Source of the DNA: Physcomitrium patens
Taxonomy: Eukaryota; Streptophyta; Bryopsida; Funariales; Funariaceae
Assembly (NCBI RefSeq): GCF_000002425.4
Contig: NC_037269.1
Span: forward strand, 8,887,444 to 8,951,443
Reading direction: 5' to 3'
DNA length: 64,000 nucleotides
Of this stretch, positions 45,895 to 57,487 are shown piece by piece. Both the position numbers and the translations under genes were made by a program. Within the stretch, counting starts at the first letter, position 1. The number at the start of each line of letters is the position of its first letter. A model generated the notes under the pieces. It did not search any database. It was given only the letters and a program-made list of their open reading frames with translations, and was not told the DNA's origin.

Positions 45895-46190
45895 AAAGTT
45901 AAATAAATAGTTTTGTCTCAAGGATAACTTACTTAAGAGATCAGGAGTTCGAGCCTCACCTAGGCTCAAAAGTAGTATATATTGGTTTTTTAAAGAGGTA
46001 TTGAGGCCTTGGTCTTATCTTCCTACCTATACCCAAGGTGCTACAATCCAAATAGGATTTATACACATCTTTTCTTACAAGGACCCTACTAGCTATTGGT
46101 TCTCCTATTTTTTACTAGTAAAGTTTTTTTTTTTTTTCATTTTTGACTTCATCATGGTGTTTAAAAATACCCTAATAGCCTAAGAACCTA
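45895..46190 (+). mobile_element. Possible tRNA-derived SINE
   Basis: At 45906-45960 the sequence resembles a tRNA-related SINE head: an A-box-like TAGTTTTGTCTCAAGG about 30 bases before a B-box-like GGAGTTCGAGCCTCACC, as in RNA polymerase III promoters. The cloverleaf is not intact, so it is not a tRNA gene. The downstream body (to about 46190) includes a poly-T run at 46124-46139. No second copy is seen in the window, and flanking duplications were not found. Confidence 0.4.
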
Positions 46191-47249
46191 TTATGGACTT
46201 CAAATCTTGCTTCACTTCTTCATAATGGCTCCCAAAGTAGTAAAACTTATTTTTACCAAAATATTAGAAATTAATCTAAAAATTCCTAAAAAATTCTAAA
46301 TAAATTCTAGATAATTTTTAATTTTTTATAATGGTTCTATAATATTGATACCAATTTAAAAATATAATTTCTTATCTTGATAATTTTTATATTAATAAAA
46401 TCAATTTAAATCTATTATAAATCCTACTTTCTATGTAACTAATTAAAAAGTCATGATGTTCTTTCTCATGCTTCTTCTAACTACTAACTAACATTTATAG
46501 CTTTTTCTTAAAAATAATATGTATAGATAGAAGGCTAATATAAATATTCTTCAATATTCAATAATAAAATAAAATAAATACTAAATCAACTAAAATAATT
46601 ACATCTAAGATTTATTAAGACTCCATTTCTTCTCCATTAATACCATTCTCTTTCATTTAACCTCTTCTAAGTACATCTTCACCCAACAATTGTAATTTTG
46701 GCACTCTACATGCATTCTTTTGTCTCAAAACAACTAGTGAGTCAATTTGATGGCACATATACTTTCATGAATTTTTTGTGGCCTTAACCAATGCCGCTTA
46801 TCAAATTTATCATTGTTTTTTAAGCATTTGTCTTTTAACTTTATAATTAATTTTTTTATGTTGTAAAGTTTTATTTCTAATATATAAATTTGAAGTGCAA
46901 GAAGTTCTTCACTAGACATGTTATCTTGTCAAGGTAAAATACTTCAAGTGGATATTTGATCTTCAATTGGCATAATAGGCTTTTGTCCTTCTATCAATTC
47001 TGCTTACATATACCCATTTACTAAATTAAAAGTAGTATGATCAATTATAAAGTAGAATAGTAATAATCTTATTTTTTTTTTTAAGTTAGTGAGTCTATTG
47101 AAGAAAAAGATGTAGATGAAAATACTTAAACTATCTATGGCTCCATACTCCAATTGATAGTTGCAACACCAAAGAAGTCTAGAGCTTTGAAATTCATCCA
47201 AGACATATAGCTAGCCAACAAGTTGATAATTAAAAAATAAAGATTAAAA

Positions 47250-48622
47250 ATCAATTATAGATGAGTTTATTAAGACTTTTGTAAGACATACTATCTATTC
47301 TATTAGAGATCTTTTTTTTAATTATGATCAATTTTAGCTTGCATCAAAAAATAAAGATTTGGTAAGTATGAAGACTCCATTGAGACTTATGATGATGTAA
47401 ACTTTGTTTCAAGGTACCACTAACTCAATAGTTCATATGCAAAATGCCATGAATTAAATTGTGAAGAATTTTTTATCTAAGACTATTAATTTTATAGATA
47501 ATATATCAATTAAGAGCTGCAAAGAAGATACTAGAGACTTATCATTGGATGTTGATGGATGTAAAAGGTTTATAAAAGATCATATTGAAGATGTAGAGAA
47601 GATTTTAAAGATACTTCAAGAAGTAGATCTAACCTTCTCATTGACAAGTCCAAGTTTAGAATTAATAAAATTATTGTGGTTAGATACTTGTGTAGGAAGT
47701 ATAGCAGAAAATCTAATCTTAAGAAGGTTGAAGTTATTATTAGGATGAAAGCATATAATATCATCAATCAAGTAAGGAAGTTTTTGGGAGCTTGTGTCTT
47801 CTATCAAATTTGGATTCTTCACTTTACACATGTAGCTAAGCAACTATTTATTTTTTAGAAAGAAACTAAATTCAGATAGAAGCAAAAGTAAAGGCTAGCC
47901 ATAGATGGTTTAAAAGAAATTTTGAAGTCAATCTTAGGAAAAGTTGATTATAATTACAATAGATCAATTATTATTATTGTTGATATAATTCTTTTACTAT
48001 TGGATGAAATATTGATGAAGATGATGCAAAAGGTGAGAGTTTTGCTATGAAGTTTGAAGCAAGAATTCTCATGGATAGATAAAGAGCATATCTACAAGTA
48101 AAAAGAGATCTTTTCAAAGTACTTGCAATTATAAAAGTAGAAATAAATTACTTAATTGGAGCCAATGTGGTATTGGAGACTAATTGCTTATCATTGTTGC
48201 ATATAATTGCCAATACTTTTATTATTGATATTACCATATTGAGATAGATAGCTTATATCAAATCTTTCAATCTTGTATTGATGTAAATTTTTGACAACAA
48301 GAATTCTATCTTACATATATTATCTAAAGCTATATATATTTGTGAAGAAGAGATGGAGACACAAGAAATTAGTGATGATGATGAAAATGAGGACTATGGC
48401 TATATGCGAGCTACTAATAGAACAAGCACAAGTAGTGAAGATGAGGCTTTTAAAAAAGATCTTTATAGATATAACTTAAGAAATATTGGCATCTATTTAC
48501 GTACCATCAGGAGATAAGAAGGCTAATCAGACAAGGCCTTCAAAGATATCAAACTCTAGTCTTATGACTATATTTTGAGAGATAGTTCTTTATAAAAGAG
48601 ACCAAAGAGGAAGCCTGAAATA
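47250..48622 (+). pseudogene. G1-type RT and RNase H (element E, part 1)
   Basis: RT starts near 47268 (FIKTFVRHTIYSIRDLFFNY, then MKTPLRLMMM and GTTNSIVHMQNAMN). The box FIDNISIKSCKEDTRDLSLD (about 47491) is the FIDD catalytic box with the second Asp changed to Asn. The RT end and RNase H follow with frame changes: KAYNIINQVRKFLGACVFYQ at about 47750, a block with TIDQ, then LIGANVVLETNCLSLLHIIA near 48150 and IAYIKSFNLVL near 48250. An acidic linker (METQEISDDDENEDY) comes before the solo LTR. Same lineage as the intact Gag at 17860. Confidence 0.8.
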
Positions 48623-49177
48623 TGTCAAGGATAAGAACTCGATGAAAAAATAATTCAAACAAGTGAGCAATCACTCAAAGAGAAGTAACAAAATATATAT
48701 AAACAAGTATACATATTGAAAGAGAAACTGGAATGGCTATTGCCAAAAGAAAACTAGAGACCCTTGAAACAAACTAGAAGCAAGAAAAGAGTTGACAAGA
48801 GTGAAGAAGCCTTCACTCTTGTCTCTATATATACTCTCTAACTAAGGGCTATGTGGCGACGTTCTATAGGACCTCCAATATGTGTTGACTTTGTAGGGCA
48901 CATGCCTTGACTTACAAGGCAAGTTTTTCTACGTGTGGGCCACATAGTTAGCTTGATCTTCAAGCTAAGAACATGTGTGGCACATGGCCAACTTGTTGAC
49001 CACGTCTCTAATCCAAAAAGTCAATTAAAGACACCTATGAAGTCAAAGCAGTGTCTAGAAAATTTCTAGGAAGCTTCTATATTAAATATTATAGAATTAA
49101 CTTACTTTTACCTATTTTTATTTACTTCTACCTATTTCTATATGTAATTACTAGCTTACATGATTATGGCCGTGACA
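48623..49177 (-). mobile_element. Solo LTR of gypsy family G4 with perfect target duplication
   Basis: 555 bp. On the minus strand it starts TGTCACGGCCATAATC (49177) and ends TTATCCTTGACA (48623). It is flanked on both sides by AAATA (48618-48622 and 49178-49182). No internal sequence. If it is left out, the pol frame of element E reads through the junction, which confirms the boundaries. Solo LTRs arise by recombination between the two LTRs of a full element. Confidence 0.92.
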
Positions 49178-50345
49178 AAATACCATTGAAATTAGTGGAT
49201 GATACATAAATCAAGAATTTAATTCTTAAAGAATTTCATAATATACTTTAGACAAGCCTTAAAGGAGTTTGGACCACCTATCATAAAATCAAGGAGCAAT
49301 ATTGGTAGAAGAGCTTCTACAAAGATATAGAAGAATTTGTAGCTTCTTGCATTGAATGCCAATTGTAGTTCAAAATTAGATTTAAAGATGAAATACATCT
49401 TATCTATCTACTTGCTATACATTTCTAATAGGTGATTAACTTGGTGGCTATGCCATTGAAATTATAGAATATGAAGTAACTTATTTTGGCAAGAGAAGAG
49501 TTCTCAAACTAAAATGAAGGTAGAACGTTGAAGACCAAGATCTTAGAAGGAGTATGTAGATTCATTTTAGAGGATATTTTTAAAAGATATAGCAACATTA
49601 GAAGAATGAAGGCATATTAAAGAAAATTACATATGGCAAAAGCCAAAGATTTTTTCAAAGATATGGCATAAAGTTGAAGCTGACAATTGCTTATAATCTT
49701 AAGGCTAATGATAAGAATGAAAAAAGACATCTTTCTATCATTAATGCTCTTTTTAAGGCTTGCAAAGATAAGCCAAGGCAATGGCCATGACTTCTATCAT
49801 TTACTTTATAGATAAGTAGAACCATTCATAGCATTGGTACTGATTATATGCCTATTAAATTAATATTAGATCAAAAGTCAATTATGCTTGTGTAGGATTT
49901 TGTATCTACTTGGATGTTGTTGGATTGAAAAGATGGAATAATAAGAGAGAGATTATTAGAGCTTTAGATTTAACTACTTTAAACATTACCTCAAGATCAA
50001 GAGATTACAATAGAAAAAGGAAAAATTATCAAGTTAAGTAACAAAAAGAAGTTTAACAAAACTCATTATTTTGAGATCCAAATCAACTGAAGTTAAAAAT
50101 TAGGTGTTAGTATTTGATAGTAGTTTGGAGCACCAACATAGTACTCTTAGAAAGTTTGCTTGAAAATAGTTTGGACTACATATGGTGGTGGCAATGTATG
50201 ATACTGCTACCTATTTGCTTTATGAGTTGGATGGTACAATATTGAAAATATTTGTAGCTAGAAAGTAAATCAAGGCATTCAAAAGAAGAAATGGCAGATT
50301 TATTCCAAGTAATATTTTAGATTTAAAAACATTAGACCTAGATTA
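49178..50345 (+). pseudogene. G1-type integrase (element E, part 2)
   Basis: The zinc-binding region is complete in pattern: EFHN, later YHK, then the pair C-x2-C in ASCIECQLQF (about 49349), with a TAG inside it. The catalytic core follows with many stops: HFQWVINLVAMPLK-like residues at about 49425, then LEGVCRFILEDIF near 49550. Near 50220 the C-terminal block LYELDGTILKIFVARK is recognisable as the end of integrase in this family. It ends about 150 bp before the C1 LTR at 50498. Confidence 0.75.
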
Positions 50346-50497
50346 AATGGAAGATGCAAAAAGAATTGGAAATGATAAAGAGAATAAGGATGGTTAGATT
50401 GGCACATGCAAGAGGATGTATAGGTTTTGAAAGAATAGTTGTATTGGAAAATAGCATAATATGTAAAATTAGTATGAAATATTATGAAAGTTTGGAT

Positions 50498-51646
50498 TAT
50501 AATTAAAAATTAAATAAAAATAAAAATAACTAAAATAAAATAAGATACTTATTTAATTTATTTAAGTTTATATTTTAAATTTTATAATTAAAAATAAAAG
50601 TTGTTAGGTTTATTGATAAGAAGTTTAAATGAGCTTAGGTGCTAAGGATAAAATATTTTGACTTCTAAACCATTCTATGTGAATGGATAAGACAAGTTGA
50701 TAGAAGACTTCATTTTCATTAGTTGAAGGTTAAGTCCAATGGACTTCAAGATATTATTTGAGACCATATTAGAATTTGAGGTTGCTTTAGAATAGCCATT
50801 TAAAGTTTAAAGATTAGGATTTATTAGCTTATATTGAAGGCTATAATTTTTATAAAAAATCAAGAAATTTGGAGTTTTTATGAAAGAAAAATAGCCACTT
50901 GAAGTTAGAATCTTGAAATCGTACAATTTTTTAATACAAAGAGTTGTGTAAGAGCTTTTGGAGATCAAAAAGTCAGATTCAAAAGCTCAAATAAGGAGAT
51001 ATATTTTATATAAAGGATTTAATAAATTCCAATTTGAAACAAAAAAATAAGAGCTATTGGAAGTCAATGATTTTAAACTAGATGTTGAAAGTGAGTTCTT
51101 TTCATATAATTTTTGGTTTATATTATGTCTTGAATTTGTAGATGAATCTATGGCTCAAAATTTCTATAAATATAAGTGAATATTCTAAAAAATACATATG
51201 AATTTTTATTAGATTTGAATATTAGGTTTTTAAAATATAGTGGATTAACAATGCAGATGTATAAAAATTGATATGTATTAGTACTTATTAGAAATTAGGC
51301 AATAGCTAAAGAATTAAAATAAATATGCTATTGAATTTTTTTGTAGAAGTAGTTAAAGATATGAATTAACCTATGAAGATGTTTGAATTTGATTCAATAA
51401 TTAGATTAGAAGTTATTGGATTATACAAATTTGAAAAGAATATCTACAAAAATAGAAGTGGTTTTGAGATATCTTTTCAAATTTAAAAACTCTTGTGCAT
51501 CCAAAATTTATATATTTAAAGTAAATATCTTCATAAAGATAAGCTATAAATAAGTTTTTTATTTTATAAATTTATAACTTGTTTGAGCAATTAGTGGGAG
51601 CCAAAAGTCTATTACTTTTTTGAAGCAAATTCTTTCTATTACAACA
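50498..51646 (+). repeat. Copia-type LTR C1, copy 2 (uninterrupted)
   Basis: 1149 bp, homologous to the split copy at 31909/38468. The end ..CTATTACAACA is followed by a degenerate initiator-tRNA primer site. This copy shows the empty target of the G2 copy A insertion near 51190-51200. Confidence 0.78.
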
Positions 51647-51650
51647 ATAC

Positions 51651-51664
51651 TGATAAGAGCCATG
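51651..51664 (+). other. Relic of a tRNA-iMet primer-binding site
   Basis: TGATAAGAGCCATG four bases after the LTR end. It differs from the common copia site TGGTATCAGAGCC by a few changes. Confidence 0.5.
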
Positions 51665-52270
51665 ATGGCATGGATAATAGCCAAGGCCCACATTTTACAA
51701 TTGCTATAATACAAGGAAGTACAAAATTGCTATGGTAAGAAATAATTAAGGGCGACCTCTATCAACTTAGGCTTCAACAAAAAAGATAAAACATAGTTGG
51801 AAGTCAAATTGCTCATCTAATATATGAAAAACATTATGAAAGCCTTGTATGATAGTACATAGCTATAAATGTTCTAACTAAGGTCTTAAATTTGAAGCAT
51901 GCTGTTACTTATAATGAAGTTGTAAGGTTTTAGGATTTAAGGTTTAGGATTTGAAAGTTGTAGGAGCTCACAAATAGTATGGCCCAAGTAATTATAAAGG
52001 CTGTGATGAGAGAAACTTTTAAATCTACAATTGTAAAGAAGATTCTAAATCAATGAAGGAAAAGTAGCTAAGTTGAGTTGCTAAAATTGAGAAGAGATGG
52101 CAAGATTCTTTGCCAATGGATATGAGGCAATAATCACTTAGAATCAGCAATTATAAGATGATAATAATTAGCAACCAACTCTATAGTGATAGTTGAGGCT
52201 GAAGCAAGAACCGCAAGGCAAGTGCAAAGATGATCTACAATCGACTCTAGATTAGCCATTTTTATACATA
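51665..52270 (+). pseudogene. Possible copia internal sequence, heavily decayed
   Basis: The plus strand has phrases such as GDLYQLRLQQK followed by a QIAHLIYEKHYESL stretch near 51750, resembling the pre-integrase region of copia Pol (GNLY.L...,..LAH.R.GH). If right, gag and protease are missing between the LTR and this part. Weak similarity; it rests partly on the adjacent LTR and primer site. Confidence 0.35.
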
Positions 52271-52281
52271 GGGAGGATAAC

Positions 52282-52863
52282 CTAAATTCGAGCATGGTTC
52301 ACAATTGGAACAAAAAAGGATGTTGTTTGATTTTGGGAGGAGTTGTTGGTAGATATTAAGCAGTGATGTTTATTTTTATATATGTGAGGTAAAGAGAGTG
52401 TTGGTAAAACTCCTAGACCTAAGAAATATAGATTATCTTGTTTAGAGATTGATAAACAATGAACCTCACCAAAGTAGGGTGATTTAATGATGATAATACA
52501 TATATTATTGATAAACTTAATTTTTGTGTATCCAATTTTAGTGAACTGAGCTATTGATAGAAGATTTTTTTTCAATCTTGGAATATACAAGATATCTAAA
52601 ATTTGCATGTGTTGATTAGATTTGAATTATAAGATGATAGATACAATGCCTTGAATAATATAAGAATTGTTATCTCCTAATAAAACAGGTTTTGGTGTGG
52701 TGACGAGAGTACAGTTGTTGAAAAGGTTTATGAAAGGAGACATGTGGTTGTTGGCTCCAAAATAGAGATACCACAATTGACCACAAGTATAAACAGATTC
52801 TGCTATAAATAAGTATAATAATGCCTCAGTTGTATAGGATCGTGCAGCTTTTGATTTGTTCAT
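52282..52863 (-). pseudogene. Ty1/copia protease and pre-integrase fragment
   Basis: A single minus-strand frame with one stop (near 52626). The protease block WYLYFGANNHMSPFINLFNN corresponds to WYLDSGAN.HM; the catalytic Asp-Ser is replaced by Tyr-Phe. It continues with VLLGDNNSYIIQGIVSI. After the stop, ILDILYIPRLKKNLLSIAQF is the conserved linker before the integrase zinc finger. It is opposite to the C1 LTR at 50498, so it belongs to another copia insertion. Confidence 0.85.
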
Positions 52864-53229
52864 TTGATCTCTTTGTTTCTTGTGACATTCTGGGGATTTA
52901 ATTGATTGGAATGTGAAGAGTAAGATGGTTAATTTTCAATCTAAGATATTCCGATATCAATTTAATATTCTCCTTCATTGAACCACCATCGATCTTTTCA
53001 CCTAAATCACAATTGTGCGTGGGTATCAACAAAACAGTTCCACTCCCACTTGATTACGAAGTTGGTCTGTCAGATGCACTCTTTCGACGAGCTATCTGTC
53101 TGAAAATACATACTTTCTGTAAGAACTAGGTTTCTTCTTACTTCTACTCAACTAATTTGCAATCGGCTGCTGTTCTTTGAGCTGAGAGCTACAGTCACGG
53201 CGAGCTGGCTTACCGGGCTTTGTGATCCG

Positions 53230-53697
53230 TCAACTGGAAGGCTTGTCGGGTAAACTAATCCCCTTCTCTGCACCTTTGTCGACATTTTTCTCTTTGGACT
53301 TAAACATGTCTCGCACTCTGAACTTCGGATCCGCTTTCCTTTGACCTCTCCTCCAGAGAAAGAACAATATCAGGAGGCAGATCACGACAAAGGCAACAGC
53401 GGCACTAGTGGATACCCCCGCAAGGGCAGCAGCACTTTTACCAACCTTCCTGCCGATCTTGGCTTTTAAAGACCGGCGCTCAACGGCAAATGGGGTTGCC
53501 AAAGCGAGGGAGGATTGCACATCGACACCGACTAGAACTCCCTGTGCAATGGCAGCCAAGCTCGCCCCACCATAGTCCGCTGCTTGATTCGCGACATTAG
53601 AGTTGGGATTGCGACTCGGTTCCGGACGACCATAGACGCAGACTGCGAGAGCTAGACAAAGAAACAAAATCCCGGCTGCTGACCTTACTTTCCTCAT
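53230..53697 (-). CDS. Small type I membrane protein with signal peptide (unknown function)
   Basis: 155 residues from the Met of MRKVRSAAGILFLCLALAVC. I chose this start because a classical signal peptide begins there: basic n-region, hydrophobic stretch about residues 8-22, and a likely cut after VYG. The frame is open 47 codons further upstream, but that part looks like leader sequence. Residues 24-90 are a polar, Ala-rich lumenal or extracellular segment. One strong transmembrane helix spans about 98-115 (AAVAFVVICLLILFFLW). It is followed by a stop-transfer RRGQRK and a basic, Lys-rich cytoplasmic tail ending in PDKPSS, then TGA. No known domain recognised. The GC content is far above the surroundings and the frame is intact. 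This is the only convincing host gene here, although extra exons cannot be excluded. An out-of-frame ATG lies 11 bp upstream (53708). Confidence 0.7.
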   Translation of the reverse strand: MRKVRSAAGILFLCLALAVCVYGRPEPSRNPNSNVANQAADYGGASLAAIAQGVLVGVDVQSSLALATPFAVERRSLKAKIGRKVGKSAAALAGVSTSAAVAFVVICLLILFFLWRRGQRKADPKFRVRDMFKSKEKNVDKGAEKGISLPDKPSS

Positions 53698-54540
53698 GGC
53701 TACCCATGAAAAGGTGACCTCTCTCTCACATGAAATTCTACGAGACGAGAGAAGCAATGCACGAGGTACGTCCGGACGCTTCCTGGAAGAGCAATATAAC
53801 AGAACAACTTGCCTCAATAGAAACCAGTCTTGCAGCACTTAACACCACACCCAGACAGGACACGTAATGGTATCAATATGTCGTAGTGCTTAAGCAGCAC
53901 TCAGTTCTATCAGATGATTTGAAAACTATTGCAATAAGCACATATACACAATCCTATACTAATCTATTCCGTTGGATGATCCGTAAGATCTACGGAGTGA
54001 AATCGAGTAAGCTAGAGAGATGAATGTATAGTTCGATCAACAGGGACGTAGGGGATGTTAGCATATCAACAACGCCGGCACGCTCACAGATTGTAAGACG
54101 GAATCAAGCCACCCTAATGCCGACAATAGTTACACGAAATCGGGACCAAATACAAGGTGGGAAGCGCCGTGGATCCTGAGACTGTAATGCTGAAAGACTG
54201 TTGACAAATACAAAGACCGAATTGCTTTACACGCTGAGGCGCACGTTTGACTTGGAACAATGGTAGACTGTGAAGCCTCGCAAATGGAGGCTTTGTTGTT
54301 GCTCCGTGTCTGTAGGGATTAAATATGAGCGTATCGAATTTCCGTACGAAAACGTTTTTTTTCCTGTTAAATATCCCACTCCATGTCTTGCTCTTTTCCT
54401 CATTGTACGTTCATGATAGTGTGAACGAGAGTCCACGGATTGTCTTCTGCACAATAATTAGATGTTTTTGATTCTCCTTTCTTTTAATATTCTTTCCCTC
54501 TTCTACTTTACTACCCCTTTGTAATACTTTAAAATATTTT
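53698..54540 (-). promoter_or_regulatory. Presumed 5' leader and promoter region of the 53.7 kb gene
   Basis: About 840 bp of GC-richer, non-repetitive sequence without a convincing frame of its own. It lies between the gene and the RNase H fragment. Weak TATA-like sites on the minus strand: TTATATTG (about 53792) and GTGTATATGTG (about 53945). No clear CCAAT box or other element. Confidence 0.35.
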
Positions 54541-54569
54541 AGTTGCTATTTTATTATTACAACATTATA

Positions 54570-55020
54570 TTTATTAACTTTGACGGGTCAAGTAGCAGCA
54601 TACACGGTTCAGGGATAGGCGTAGTGATAATAGGTTCTACAGGGGAACGGCACGTGATGCAGCAGAAGTTGAACAGAGGCTCAACTTGCAATCAAGCCGA
54701 GTATGCGGCACTTGCGAAAGGATTAGGAATAGCCTGCATGATTGGCGTGAAAAGCGTGATAGTCCAGGGTGATTCCAAGTTGGCCTGTCAGCAAGTAGAG
54801 GGGAATTGACTAAACTCTGAAGGTTGGCAACCGCTGCACCAACTTGTCATGGAATTGAAGAACCAGTTTGAGACCTTCTCAATCAGCCACATCCCGACAG
54901 CTGAAAACAGGCCACCCGATCGACTGGCTAAAACAGTTTGCCTTGAAACCAGTCTGGCTGATCGATAACAACATTCGTATAAGGAGATTCTAATAACGAG
55001 ATTCTTAGAACGAGAAATCA
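54570..55020 (+). pseudogene. RNase H type I domain fragment from a gypsy element
   Basis: Reads NFDGSSSSIHGSGIGVVI, then QAEYAALAKGLGIACMIGVK and VQGDSKLACQQVEGN, a stop at 54807, and after it HIPTAENRPPDRLAK. The catalytic D, E and D residues of RNase H are in place (DGSS, QAEY, GDSK). It is of the bacterial/archaeal-like type (RVT_3) that Tat-lineage gypsy elements carry as a second RNase H. Conserved NR..DRLA is near the end. The piece is GC-richer than its flanks and has sharp borders with AT-rich sequence. No RT or integrase adjoins it. Confidence 0.75.
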
Positions 55021-55760
55021 TTGTTGGTTGCAAACAAGTTTACACTTGATTCCACTTCCAGTCTTTACCAATTTGAAATGGTGATACTGGCCTTTCTTAT
55101 CTCATATTGGGTATTTCAACATAACTCTCAACATTTGTCTTTGTGTTTTTTTCAAACACCTTTTGTCTTTGGATATGTCTCAATTTCTTGTTATCTTAAG
55201 TCTTTATTGGATGTTGCATTTGTTCTTCATTTGATTGTCAAATATTTTTGACTCAATTGTTTTAAATCCCAATGAAAATTTAAATTCTATTCTAAATATG
55301 CATTTCGCTCCTTAAATCCATAGTTATCTAGAGGTGTTACATAGATAAAAAAGGTATTCTCATTTTTTGTTTTACTTTGGCAATAACAAAAAAAATAATT
55401 ATAAGAGCCTTTAATCACATCATCATGCCCATGCCTAGGTAGAATTAAAACAAAGTGTGGATTATAGATCCTTAGTTTTAATGCTTTAGTTTTCTTTCAA
55501 AGGAAATCACCTTGTATTGATTTGAAGATTGCAGTTCTAACTTCATGTATCTTGATAATAAATAATTCCAACTATTAAGGTGAAAACTTCTTTAAGAATT
55601 TTTGTTACTTTTCATTGTATTTTAATGCCAAATCATTCACTTCTAGAACTTGTAGAGTAATGAATAAGTCATGAATTTATTTTCTCTTAGACTAATTTTT
55701 TTATTAGTTATATAGGATTGTCAATTGTTTTTTAGGTAATCGGAGTAGTACATAAATACA
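55021..55760. other. AT-rich sequence without recognisable gene
   Basis: Nothing recognised on either strand between the RNase H fragment and the LTR-like repeat. Confidence 0.55.
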
Positions 55761-55761
55761 T

Positions 55762-56690
55762 TGTCATATGGTGTGATTTTTTATCTTAAAATACACTAGG
55801 TACCTAACTATAGAGAGTTTAGCTTTGACTTATTGAATAAGTTTCGATAAGTGATATATTCTTAATATAGGGACCAAAAAAATATAATAGTATTTAAAGC
55901 TATTTTATTGATAAAATTCTTTTATATTTAAAAAGCTTTATACATAAGGCTTTCTAAAACATCTAGAAATGCTTAACATCCTTCACTACACCAAATCATA
56001 ACTAACTTTTTGCTAGTAAGTTTGATTTTCCATAAGCTCAAAGAAAATCCATAATCCTCTTACAAATATCTATCTTTATATCATAGTTTTTTTATAGCTT
56101 TATATTGCTATTTTTAATATATACATAAAATATTGACTCCCAAAAATCCTTTTACTTTGCATAAGATGTGTAGGTTGTAACAAAATCCATTCAAAACTTT
56201 TTTTTTTCTCACAAAAGATTTTTCCTCTCTGAACTTTAAAAATTCATATCTCTTGATTCAACCGTTCAATTATTTTTAAATTTTTAGATAATTTAGAATT
56301 TATCCTTAAGTTTTAACATAAAAAAATTAATTTTTAATCTACTACAAATCATTTGGCATCTTAGAAACCTTAGCAAGTACTTTAAATCCTAATTTATAAG
56401 CACCTAAATACTATTTTCTTCATATCTCAAGAATCCAAATTCTAAATGCTATAAAATTTATGTTTAAAGTTTATAAACATAATAAGACATATTTTTACAA
56501 ATTTTTAGCCAAAATTTTGTCAAATTGCTCAAGATATAGTTCAAATCATAATTATTAGTAAATTGGATCACTTATTGCTCTTAAATTGAAAGTATTGACT
56601 TCAATTTTCTATAATTCCTTTGTCTCAGCTTAGAATTTATCAAACAATATATGAAAAGTTTAGTAAATTTTTTTTTTTTCATTGATAGCT
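55762..56690 (-). repeat. G1-like LTR, diverged (second copy of the 43.57 kb repeat)
   Basis: The left end is TGTCATATGGTGTG, comparable to TGTCGTATTACGT of LTR A. The body aligns with 43568-44870: AGAGAGTTTAGCTTTGACTT, then ATAAGTGATATATTC, CATAAGGCTTT and CCAAATCATAACTA. No internal region is seen on its left. Confidence 0.6.
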
Positions 56691-56733
56691 CATCATTACC
56701 AGAAGACTCGTAAGATGAGTCAGAAAAGTCCTT

Positions 56734-57487
56734 GTGGAGCTTCAATTTTTTACCAGCTCAGCCGATGATTACAGCCATTGCAAAGGTATGGTAGAGTTAT
56801 TCGCTCTGGATTTGTTATTGCAAGTAGTGACACACTGCTTGGGCATGGATCTGGACTTGGTTGTGTCACTGAGTAAGATTCAGGAAGTCAAAAACTTAAT
56901 CAAGTTAGGTTCAAATTTAACTGACGCCAAGCGAGACATGATAGGCCCATTGATCGAGGAATACTTGCCTATGTTTGTCACCCGGAACTCCAATTTGCCT
57001 GCCATTAACTTGGAACAACATGCAATAGAGTTGTAGGATGGAAATAGGCTTGTGCGCTCAAACCAGAAGTAAATGGCGCTAGATAAGATGGCAATCCTCA
57101 AGGTAGAGTTGGACAGATTGTTAGAAGGAGGGTTCATTGTACCAGTCACCAACATGCTATGGGTGTCACCCATTGTTGTCGTGCCTAAGTGAGAAAGAAA
57201 ATGGAGGATTTGCAAGAACTATAAAACCTTCAATCGATTAATAACAAAAGGCAGGCAACCGATTTCCTTCATCGACCAAGAGTTGGATAAAGTTTTGGCC
57301 ATGACATGGTTTCCTTTTGTAATGGGTATGCCGGATAATACCAAGAGGAGATCATGAAGGAGGACTTTAAGAAACAACATTCACTAGTCCCTAGGGGACA
57401 TTCGCTTACAAAAAGTTATTATTTAGCCTCTGTAATGCGGGGAGGCACCTTCTTGAGAGTGAAACCAAGCTTTTCAGCCCCGCTCAT
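56734..57487 (+). pseudogene. Gypsy protease-RT linker and RT fragment (family G5)
   Basis: The frame reads HCLGMDLDLVVSLSKIQEVK, then LEGGFIVPVTNMLWVSPIVV and VPK, a stop, RKWRICKNYKTFNRL, and later GDIRLQKVII-type residues in another frame for the GTFAYK..PFGLCNA box (about 57400-57440). This is the first half of gypsy RT. It is distinct from G2, whose LTR starts immediately after it at 57488, so G2 copy B inserted into this element. Confidence 0.78.

Noticed and set aside
45906-45975. A tRNA gene
   Set aside because: Only box-like motifs are present; acceptor and anticodon stems cannot be paired.
54227-54454. Minus-strand frame of 75 codons upstream of the 53.2 kb gene
   Set aside because: Basic and low-complexity, no domain, and no supporting context; more likely leader or promoter sequence.
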